Origin: Oikopleura dioica
Lineage: Eukaryota; Chordata; Appendicularia; Copelata; Oikopleuridae
Reading direction: 5' to 3'
Length of the DNA stretch: 64,000 nucleotides
Assembly: GCA_907165135.1 (NCBI GenBank)
Contig: OU015568.1
Location: 11,540,501-11,604,500, forward strand
In this document: positions 55,678-64,000 of the stretch, in pieces
Numbering within the stretch: position 1 is the first letter of the stretch
How the letters are laid out: each line of letters opens with the position of its first letter
The notes under the pieces: generated by a model
Seen by the model: the letters and a program-made list of their open reading frames with translations, nothing else
Database searches by the model: none
What the model was told of the DNA's origin: nothing
Position numbers and translations under genes: made by a program

Positions 55678-57057
55678 ATGATCCTTTTCACACTCCAGGA
55701 TATGATGGAGTCTCTACCGGGATCATACCCATATGACGGTAAATACAAAAACAAAAAATAAAGCAAAGGGATCATCCAAAGGGAGGTCCCGGGGCCAAGT
55801 TTATTTTACCAAGACCAACCATGCATAAACTCTATAATTGAACACTGGCACCCACCGGTCAATTAAAGTGCCAGATTTCACTGGCCATGAAAGAAACAGG
55901 AGCTTTTGAGAAATTTTCTGCACCGAGATTTTTCGAAACTGTTTCGTAGAGAATTTCATGAAAATTGCGATGTTTTATTGCGAAGGTTTGTCAAAAAATA
56001 TACATTTTTCGGACCCTTATTCTTATTATTTTATGAATTTCAAAAGTCTAAGTGAAGTTTTAGATATCAAAATGGAGTTGGCCCGCGAAGATGAAAGCAT
56101 AACTTTGGTTCGTGCTGCCCTTGGGCCTCCAGATGACTCTGAATCGGACATTATTGAGACTGTTCTCCAGCTAGAATCTGACAGAAAATCTTCAATTCTT
56201 TCCAACACGAGCAATCCCCAATCGACTTCAAGCAGTATCAACCTTCCCGTCACGGTGCCAATGAAGTTAGAAACAGTCAAAATTGAAGAATACCAGCCAA
56301 CGGTAAGCAGCTAAAATATCGTTTTTGCAAGCGCTCCAAATACTTCGTTCGTCTAAGACATTTGAGCTGTTTTGCCATCAACTAGTTCTGTTTAACAATG
56401 CTCATGACGTTTTAGGTTCCCCAGCCTCCTCCACCACCACAAGGCGAGGGCTCAAGATGTGACGTGGTGCCCCAGCTGACCTTTCATGACATCACAACAG
56501 ACTTTTCGGTCAACCCACAGAAACCGCTACCCCCTCCGCTGGAGAAAGAGGACGAACAAAATGACTACGTCCTGCTCAAACTTGACGGAAAGTCCTCAAT
56601 CGGTAAAGAGCCACAAAGAAGAATTTCTCAAAGTATAAACCGGCCGAGTGGCTCATCAGAGATGATCACAGACAAGACACCGTCAGAGAATAAAAAACAC
56701 AAATGCGCCTATCCAGGTTGCGAGAGGTCGTTTGTTCGTCCGGCTGAACTTCTGAGACATAAAAGGTAAATTTAATCGAATCAAAGCGTTCTTCAATTTT
56801 GATCCAGGACACATACGAATGAACGCCCTTATGTGTGCCCAACTTGCAACCATGAGTTCAAGCGCAAAGACCATCTGAAGTCGCACATTCTGATCCACAC
56901 AGACGAGAAAAAGTACTCCTGCAAAAGATGCGATTACCGAACAAATCGCTTAGATACACTGAAGCGTCACTTCAAAACACGGCATCAAAAACTGGGAGGA
57001 CCTCCTGAGGACTGTCCATCAAAAGCGAAGAAAAATGACTTCCAATCTGAATACTAA
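55678..57057 (+). CDS. three-finger C2H2 zinc-finger transcription factor
   Basis: Exons: 55678-55738, 56064-56302, 56416-56765 and 56808-57057, in phase, 299 residues (an inner ATG at 55702 is an alternative start). The N-terminal two-thirds is acidic and Ser/Pro-rich, with a VKIEEY motif like a SUMO site and a poly-Pro stretch, as in activation domains. Three C2H2 fingers follow: C-x4-C-x12-H-x3-H (KCAYPGCERSF), C-x2-C-x12-H-x3-H (YVCPTCNHEF) and C-x2-C-x12-H-x4-H (YSCKRCDYRT), with H/C linkers THTNERPY and IHTDEKKY. The fingers are split by a 42-bp intron inside the first finger's end. The exact family is not clear. CRE-like sites upstream suggest cAMP- or stress-linked control. Confidence 0.85.
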
Positions 57058-57720
57058 AAGGTGAAGCCTAATCCCAATTAAACCGTACCCAAGCCAATAA
57101 GAACCTCACCAACTTCAAAAAAGAATCAAAACTCGTTATGAAACTCAGATTATATATTTTCTTTCTGCACGCAAAAGTTGAAAAACTACATTTCTCGGCC
57201 TTCATTTTTTGCTTTTAGCCTACACTCTAATACACTATCCTAATATATTTTCTTCTTTGCTATTTCTGAATATTCGCCCTTTTACACTAATCAATCTTTT
57301 TTTATTTCGAAGAGATAACTTAATATTCTTCTATGTCTTCCTATGGAAGTTCCATGCGAGAAACTATTTAAATATCTATTTACTAACACAATTTCCTAAT
57401 AAAATTCATATTGAAACGGAGTTTTTTCTATATAAAAATATGGAAAAGGAGGATCTTATTTTCAAGTTCGGAATATCAAATGTCGTCTGAAATGAGCGTC
57501 TACGGTTAGTGTCAAGGAAATTCAATTAATTGCCTCTTCGGTGAAACCTTACCCAAGGAAACTTAGCGGAGACTTGAGAGAGTTTACGTCACATTTGGTT
57601 AGGGGTTGAATGTTCATAATTTCAAGTGGACACTGATTGATGCATTTCAGGACGAACTAAATTACGTGCAAGATGAAGGACTGAATTGCTGTCTGGCCGT
57701 AATTTTTCATTCTTAGAAGT
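57058..57720. other. 3' flank and intergenic stretch
   Basis: A/T-rich sequence between the zinc-finger gene and the convergent ZP gene. No gene seen; the 57209-57490 frame is hydrophobic by A/T composition only. Confidence 0.45.
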
Positions 57721-57726
57721 TTTATT
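57721..57726 (-). terminator. polyadenylation signal of the ZP gene
   Basis: AATAAA on the minus strand, about 52 bp past the TGA stop at 57778. Confidence 0.6.
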
Positions 57727-57777
57727 AGAAACACAGAAAGCAGAGAAAATTTTATACAAAGAATTTGCAGGATAGAA

Positions 57778-58918
57778 TCACCAACTGTAAGGGTTGTTAT
57801 TAAATGATACAGGGCCGATTGTGAGTTGCGAAATACCCTCGGTAGAAGATCCCGTGCTTCTTCTTCGACGGCTGTTTTCACTACAGTCAGGCTCACACGT
57901 ACCAGTGCTACAAGTCCGAAGTAATAAATGCCATAAGTCTTTTGATCCTACCTGCTGTCGCAAACGCGAACATCACAATGGAAGAATACATCTGATGTTT
58001 GATCAATTGCAAATGTGAAAGAGGCCAAGCTAAAGGCTGCAAAGTTGCTCTGACCATTTTGAAACATTGTGAGTGTGTGGTAGGTGCTCATTTCTATCTC
58101 ATCTCCGCAGTAGTCGTTGATGAAATGGTAGCTTGGCTCTGAGTCTGGATCGTCACTAAAATAGTAGATATTTATAGTAATCCCGTTCAATATTATTTTA
58201 TCTTTGGATGATTAACAAAACTAAAAATAGAGATTTTTCGCCTCAGAAAATCACCTCGGCAGCCTGATGATAATCATTGATAAACTTACGTGGGAGTCGC
58301 CCAGCAATGTTCCAGTTGAATGACCAGATTCTGATGAGCTTCGAGCATCGTTACTCCGACAAAGAGTGGGTTGGGGACGTACAGGACAGCATCAGAGGGC
58401 ACAAACTCGGTGAAAGAGCTGTCTTTGTAAAGTGCCATTCCGATGTCAAACTCAGCCAGCTCGCCACCAAGGTCGACGTTGATTTCGTAAAGGGATGTGC
58501 GAGCGGGGTTGGCGGTCGAAACTCGAATGAGTTTTTCGAAGTCACAAGAAAAGTCAATTTGGAGAGAGCGTTCTCGGGTGATTTTGGCCGTCGAAATTCC
58601 AGCAGTTCCTGAATTATTATTTTATTTTTGCTGGACAATTCAAACAATTGTACCAGAAACGCTGTTTGAAAATAGAATCGTTGTATCATTAATGTCAATC
58701 GCTGTGTCGCAGTCTCGGACATCCCCTCCAACTTGAAAATTCCACAGATCATCCACCATCTCTCCCGTGCAGTTATTACTTGCAGTTGATGAGGGAGTGT
58801 CGACTATGCTACCAGGGCCGGAAAGAAAGGCCGTCGTGGGGTCCATTCGCAGCTCCTCAAAAACGCATTTATGAATACTTACCCCAAAGAGAGAAGGACT
58901 GCATGTGGTCGTAACTGG
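57778..58918 (-). CDS. ZP (zona pellucida) domain protein, N-terminus not found
   Basis: Extracellular polymer-forming module. Minus-strand exons joined in phase: 58883-58918, 58654-58855, 58290-58608, 57952-58155 and 57778-57907, 296 residues. ZP-N features: TTTCSPSLFGELRM near the start, then paired Cys (NNCTGEM, VRDCDTA). ZP-C features: ALYKDSSFTEF, LFVGVTMLEAHQNLVIQLE, CWATPT, the YHFINDYCGDEI segment, FHCDVRVCDS, then TCEPDCSENSRRRRS. The RRRR is a likely furin-type cleavage site at the usual place after the ZP domain. No transmembrane segment follows; the protein ends 28 residues later. A signal-peptide exon must lie beyond the CTTTAG acceptor at 58919 but I could not find it. The first intron is only 27 bp. 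Confidence 0.8.
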
Positions 58919-59505
58919 CTAAAGACAAGACTCAAAATTTGTTTTTCAAACACATTTTTATACATAAAAATTAATGAATGTGAATCTTTCCTGGGTTATT
59001 CCTTGCGTATCGCAAGCCACAGAGCTCATTTTCTTTTTTCTTCTCTTTTTTCTCTTTTAGTTTTTTGTCTTTTCGAGTAAGTCTTGAAAGTTTTTGATGA
59101 TTTCAAATAAGGAAAATTCAAATATAATGCTAGAAAATCAAATAAGCAGATGCGCAGTCTTCCAGAACCCTTTTTATATTGAGCGCTTTTTTCATTTAGA
59201 ACATGCATGTCGCGCCACCTACTTCAGTCGCCATGAGGGCTCGCTAGTCTAAAAACCGCCAAAGGTATCCTTTTTCATCGCATAAGGTAGACGAGTTTGA
59301 ACTGTAATTTGCTGATTTAGATAAGGCAGATCGTTCGCCCTTGAGAAAGAAGAAAGTTGGAATAATTATGGATGAGCCTGATTGATTATTAGCTATAATT
59401 AAAGTCGCGTGATTAGCGAACTTGGTGGTGAAGCTTGGGTGCACTTCAGATGCTCTCAAAGAAAACTCAGATTGAAACTGAGTAGATCGAGAACAGAGAG
59501 CGAGA

Positions 59506-60328
59506 ATGAACGATTTTATGGGCAACACAAAAGTCTTTATAAACGCTATTTCAAGTTGAAAATTACAATTTTAGTGCTTGAAAGAAGATTCTCCAAAGCC
59601 TGAGCCTGCTGTTGAAATACCAAGACTGTTTTCAAACCGATTTTGCCCTTATGCTAAGCGTGTGAAAGTAAGTTAGTACTTCTCTCTGAGTTTTTATGAA
59701 AGATTTTCCTCGCTCATTTGAAAATCGACCACGAAACGGTCAACATCGATCTGAACTCTAAGCCAAAATGGTTTCGCGAAGTGAGTCCTCTCGCTAAAGT
59801 ACCCGTCTACGAAAACAATGGCTCCTTTACTCCAGACTCGGTAGATATCATCAACCTTCTGGCGAAAGATAACAAATTTGAATTGTCGAAAATACTGAGT
59901 CAGGGAGAATTCAACGGATTTATGGAACAAATTGTCTCCCTCTGGTACAAGATCTGCTATTACAAAGGCATGCTCAAATATTTATTTAAAAACACTTACG
60001 CTTTCTTTATCAAGATCTATCTGTTATCGGCACGTTCGAAGAGGCTCTTAAAAATTTCGCGGCGCTGGAAAGTTTCGGAGTGTTATCTAAGTGCAAGACG
60101 CTAGAATTTGGTAAGCAAAGTATGCATTTTTTTAGATGCAGAATATTTTCAGATGACGTCCTTATTTGGCCTTGGATGGAGATGATCAACTTGACTCACT
60201 GGGAAGTAATTCAAAGACACGACGCTCTCAAGGATGGGGCTTTGATATTCAAGATCAACTGTATATTTCTCGTCACAGATTGTTCTGATTCAAGAGACAC
60301 GTTGACGGCGTTCATAGCCACGATTTAG
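59506..60328 (+). CDS. GSTO-like: glutathione S-transferase, omega class
   Basis: Thiol transferase/dehydroascorbate reductase family. Exons: 59506-59532, 59575-59667, 59703-59967, 60015-60110 and 60153-60328, in phase, 218 residues (human GSTO1 has 241). The thioredoxin fold shows SNRFCPYAKRVK with the omega catalytic Cys, then HETVNIDLNSKPKWF and LAKVPVYENNGS with the cis-Pro. The C-terminal helical domain includes DDVLIWPWMEMI, matching omega 'DYLIWPWFERL'. The intron at 59968-60014 has a GC-AG boundary. The first donor (GTCTTT) is weak, so the first nine residues are uncertain. The last 40 residues do not resemble other omega tails. Confidence 0.8.
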
Positions 60329-61605
60329 ACGTACATTTCTAACAAATCTCGATTGGAGCCCATGAAACTCACAAGGATCCCTGCCGATGTATTCAAGCGC
60401 TTTGCCAGTTCGCACGATTTTGACATCGACTTATGAGCATTTATAACCTGCAAGAAGATAATAAACGCTGATTACAAAACTGATATCTCAGAATCGAAAT
60501 CGTTAGAATGTCCAATCGACTATTGCATTTTATTCACTATTTTTCACAAATATCATATTTTAATTATCACATTTTCACGGAAAAAACACAGTTATCTTGC
60601 GGGTAAGATTAAAAAAAGGAGATGGTACCTAACACAGACAGGATTCCCTACTTTGCAAAGGCTATCTAGACAAATAATCAACAATCATAGCGTTTTGGGA
60701 GTCGATCTTCGGACTCGATGGATGAAATACGGGGAAGGGGTCCCTAAAGCACGCAGTAACAAGAAACCGTACTTCATCCATTTGTGTTTAATCTTTTGAT
60801 GGGAGGCCTTGTAAGAGAATTGTCCCTTCATCCGCCTCGACCTAGAAGAACAGTTAGCAATTAAAAGAAGAATAAATTTTACCGTTTCACATTAATCGTA
60901 CAGGCACTGTTAGCAAGGGGATAGGATAAACCAAGTTCGCAATAAGCATTTTACGATCTCGAAGGTCCCCATCTTCATCGACGATCAGGCATCCGAAAGA
61001 TTTACGTACACGTCGGAATCATTCTTAAACGTTGAAATGTAAAAGATGTTTCTTCTATCTACAAGTCTTTATACTCAAAATTGAATGACAAAAACTGCGG
61101 GCACTCACATGAATTTTCACAACAAGATAAAGGTAAACAGCTAAAAATATTTTCTGCCTCACATTTTATAATAGTCTGATTTTGTTGACTATTCCTAAGA
61201 AATAAATTCAACATCACCTTACTAAGATAAATAGCAATAAATACATGTATTTCTTTGTTCAATATAACGATGTAAGAATCAAACTTCTCATCGACCACTG
61301 GAGAACCAGCGGACTCGTGTCGATGGAAGGCCTAGGAGCATTGAAATCTTCCTATAAAAGGTGCTAAAAAGGCGCAAAAAGTGTTTATGAGGAAATATGT
61401 TACATAAAAACTGTCGTGTGCCTTTCCTAAAGATATCAAGTCCGAGAAGAGTTGTCCGAGATCGACGCCACGGGGAAGGCTCCAGCCGATTGACGGTGTT
61501 ACTGGAAGCAATCTGAAACAAAAAGGCTTACTGTTGAGGATAAATGTATGAAGGGTGCAGCAAAGATCTATTCTGGGGGAAAGTCTCTTCTCTCGCTTTG
61601 GGTAC
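60329..61605. other. no assembled gene; scattered coding-looking pieces
   Basis: Minus-strand frames near 61400-61600 (LLPVTPSIGWSLPRGVDLGQ) and 60700-60960 read like protein for 40-90 codons but do not join in phase. No family recognised. Confidence 0.3.
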
Positions 61606-61856
61606 TTATGTCTGAAAAATTAGAAAGGGTGTTGCCTCGATTCGGGCAATTGAACGAATGAAGCTGGTGAGCAGTCGGTCCACGTGTGCAGGAAAATCTT
61701 TACTGGAAGGTGATTCGTTGACAGCCAATTTTTGCATTAAAAAAGTCTCTAGATGGATGTTATCAGAGTCTGTCAGTCGCTGGCTGTTGCACCAAAAGAT
61801 CTCTAGACCAAATTGTTGATGCCACTGTTCTCGAAGCAGCAGCTTCGGAGCAGTTC
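61606..61856 (-). CDS. possible exon of an unrecognised gene
   Basis: An acceptor (GTGTCCCAG) opens an 82-residue minus-strand frame with a natural composition (LLLREQWHQQFGLEIFWCNS; DFPAHVDRLLTSFIRSIARI) ending in TAA. Upstream, frames at 61960-62120 and 62160-62313 (MRFILKGDRVVMTGDIFW) could be earlier exons, but phases do not agree. It may be one gene spoiled by a base error, or a decaying one. Confidence 0.3.
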
Positions 61857-62921
61857 CTGGGACACGAAGTAGTCAGTACGGTAAAATCCTCAGTCCGTGG
61901 TAGAGAGATCACTAAATCCGGAGATAGAAATGCGCAAAAGATAAAAACGCGTAAAGTCAAGTGAAGTTGTCAATCCAGAAAAGTGCCCTGGAACTCCAGC
62001 CGGATAAACGTGCACGGAGGAGATAAAATATTCCTTCCCCGTTTGCACAACACCATGTTTCATCGACTGTCTTTCAGACATTTGAATAGTAACTCTACCT
62101 CTGCAATTGTTTTTAATCATTTGCGTTTCCTAAACAGGTGTTGAAAAATATGAAACACCTGATAAGAAACCAGACGATGCGAAAAATTGTGAACCATCGA
62201 CAAATCTCGCAGCCAAAAAGTGTCAAACTTTGCTGAATTCTAGTGACTGCCTTGCGTATCCAGAATATATCTCCTGTCATAACTACCCGATCTCCCTTTA
62301 GAATAAATCTCATGGTATGAGACCTGCTAATCGTATTGCTATACGACTTGTTGTGCTTTCATTTGATCATCATTTGACAATCAAAAACGCCGTACTTAGT
62401 TGACTTTGTTTATTGTTTATAACATGTACAGAAATAAAAATAAAAACCACGCCGACTTGTAGAATAAAAATATGTGAAGCTAAAACGTAAAAAAGGGAAA
62501 ATAAAAAACACACTCGGCAGTGAAACTAAAACTGAGAAGAGTAATGAAGCAACTGTGAAGAGGCTCCAGGGTTTAACACCAGTTCTCAAGTTGTAATGAT
62601 TTAGTATTGGTTTTAGCGAACGTTTTTGGTGGTGAGTGAACTTAGTGAAGCCTTCGTCAGGGGATCGTGAACATAACTTTGTGAGTTGTTTCGATAGAAA
62701 AAAATTGAAACTGTAAGTTTTCAAATGTATCGATTTCGTACTTTATCGTTTCATTTTTTAAGATGGAATGTGTGAAAAAACAAGAAGCTAAATATGGTAG
62801 GTACAAAAGGTAATTCAAAATGTACGGTTACTTTTCGTGTATCTGTAAAAAGTGAGTAAAAATTAAACCGGAACGGTGAAGCTTATTATTTCGATATCGT
62901 CTGATAAGAGGAACAAAAGCT

Positions 62922-63500
62922 CTAGTGAAGCTTAGAAGGCACCGTACGTGGTCGTTTGCTAAGCCAGCAATTCGGATTGAGACGAAAACCGTCAATTGCC
63001 GGGCTCAACGTCTTGCCATCCACGAGTTGGAAATTTTTCGCACCGCTGTTGAATTTTAGAAGCTCGGAGATCATCGTTTCTGTCACTTCTAAAGCAAACT
63101 CATTATTTTCTACTCATTTTGTTGAAACGAACCTTTGGGACCTGTGCCATGAATTTTCGATATCCTCATAAGCTCGTCGACTTGGTGGACTTCGTAAAGA
63201 CCGCGGTAGGCTTTTTCTTTGTAAAGCGCCATGTAGTGATTTGCGCCAGAGTTATTCATTGAGTCCAGTGCTTTCAGGCGCTCGTTTTTATTCACCTGGA
63301 TTTATGTTGAGCTAATCGAGATATAATTAAGCCCTACCGGTCCAGGAAGCGCGTGAAACTTGAGCGCCATTTCCATCAGTTGTTTGTTTGATTTGGTTGT
63401 TGGCTCCTTGAAAACTCGTGTGGTAGTAATCTGCGAGACGCAGCTAGAATTAAATGATTATCTACCGAAGTCGATTGCGTTTTTGGTTCGATTAGTAAGT
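62922..63500 (-). CDS. CAMSAP-like: CAMSAP/Patronin-type CKK domain, C-terminal part
   Basis: CKK binds microtubules and marks minus ends in CAMSAP proteins. Minus-strand exons: about 63466-63500 (uncertain), 63338-63430, 63133-63295 and 62922-63088, joined in phase by introns of 35, 42 and 44 bp. Signatures: FKEPTTKSNKQLMEMALKFH (CKK start), SMNNSGANHYMALYKEKAYR, KIHGTGPKEVTETMISELLK, KFNSGAKNF and NCWLSKRP near the end, matching 'YGTGP', 'KYNSGAK' and 'LWQGKK' of vertebrate CKK. A stop closes the frame above 63500 and no acceptor was found. The CH and coiled-coil parts either lie beyond the window or are absent. Confidence 0.8.
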
Positions 63501-64000
63501 TTTAGTTTCGACAGATAAACATGCGGTTAATCGTTTGTTTTATGAAAAAATGTTGAATTTCATAAGATATTCCAGGGTTTTCGACTGTTAGGCTTGCACA
63601 ACGTGTGTTTTATGGGTTATCTTTATAAGGGTCGCCAATTTTACTACGATGATAAGCACGTTAGTACGACAAGATACACTTAACACGTACATATTATCTG
63701 ATGATAAGGCCTGGGAGTGAAGGCTACTCCAGCCGCTACAAGAACTAAGAGTACAGAACTAGGAGTAAAAGATAAGAAGTTAATTCTACCTCATCGTATC
63801 CCAGTTTGTCGTAGATCGACCATCATAAAGCGTTGTGCTTTTGCTTCGAGACATTCTCGATGGCGATTCGCTCAAGTTTACGGCGCTACCGTAACGCTAG
63901 AAAGGACGTTATTTTCAATACAATCGACTGCGCAAAATCGAGCTGATAAATGAGCAAAGACGTTAATGGGGGATAAGTGACAACCTTTCTCAATATTTCT
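63501..64000. other. window end, nothing supported
   Basis: Upstream flank of the CKK fragment. A 78-codon plus-strand frame (63717-63953) has no recognisable domain or splice context. Confidence 0.4.

Noticed and set aside
59244-59528. Possible signal-peptide exon for the ZP gene (MLPIKSFILALCS)
   Set aside because: The frame continues into unrelated sequence, overlaps the GST omega 5' exon and has no donor that joins in phase to the ZP exon at 58918.

Overview
The window is eukaryotic. Genes I could assemble have many spliced exons, mostly GT-AG introns of about 35-65 bp, AATAAA polyadenylation signals and metazoan families: alpha-spectrin, a ZP-domain protein, LRRC23, a CAMSAP-type CKK domain, an omega-class GST and a KH/Tudor protein. 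Tiny introns in a chordate-like gene set point to an appendicularian tunicate such as Oikopleura. This is an inference from gene structure. The long gene-poor stretches on the left are less compact than the classic O. dioica picture.

Layout. 1-20 kb is gene-poor. It holds a near-perfect 3.9-kb direct tandem duplication (2768-10585), scattered coding-looking coiled-coil pieces (11.2-14.1 kb) and a hAT-like non-autonomous element with an 8-bp target duplication (11811-12274). At 20.2-21.4 kb is a seven-exon gene for a small secreted protein with a TATA box. After 4 kb without genes, a run of minus-strand genes (31.4 to 25.4 kb) encodes an unrecognised coiled-coil, Ser/Lys-rich protein, several small proteins, and two paralogues that look like stand-alone KEN ribonuclease domains (the RNase L/IRE1 nuclease). 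A nested fold-back element follows (31.5-32.5 kb), then alpha-spectrin (34.4-44.0 kb) with nested palindromic elements in one enlarged intron.

Right half: a KH/Tudor protein (44.7-47.3 kb), a fold-back element with a 56-bp tandem core (48.0-48.7 kb), a divergent pair of an 81-aa ORF and a 1331-aa Lys/Glu/Ser-rich repeat protein (49.1-53.2 kb), LRRC23 (minus), a three-finger C2H2 factor with CRE-like sites upstream, a ZP-domain protein (minus), GST omega (plus) and the C-terminal CKK domain of a CAMSAP/Patronin protein (minus, N-terminal part not found).

Two themes recur. Several palindromic elements with nested arms and short internal repeats sit in introns and between genes. Single-base frame slips at homopolymers occur in three otherwise good genes, and the two 3.9-kb copies appear to differ only in homopolymer length, so some breaks are probably consensus errors. 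Exon models come from reading splice sites and phase by eye. No tRNA, rRNA, CRISPR or bacterial operon signals were seen.
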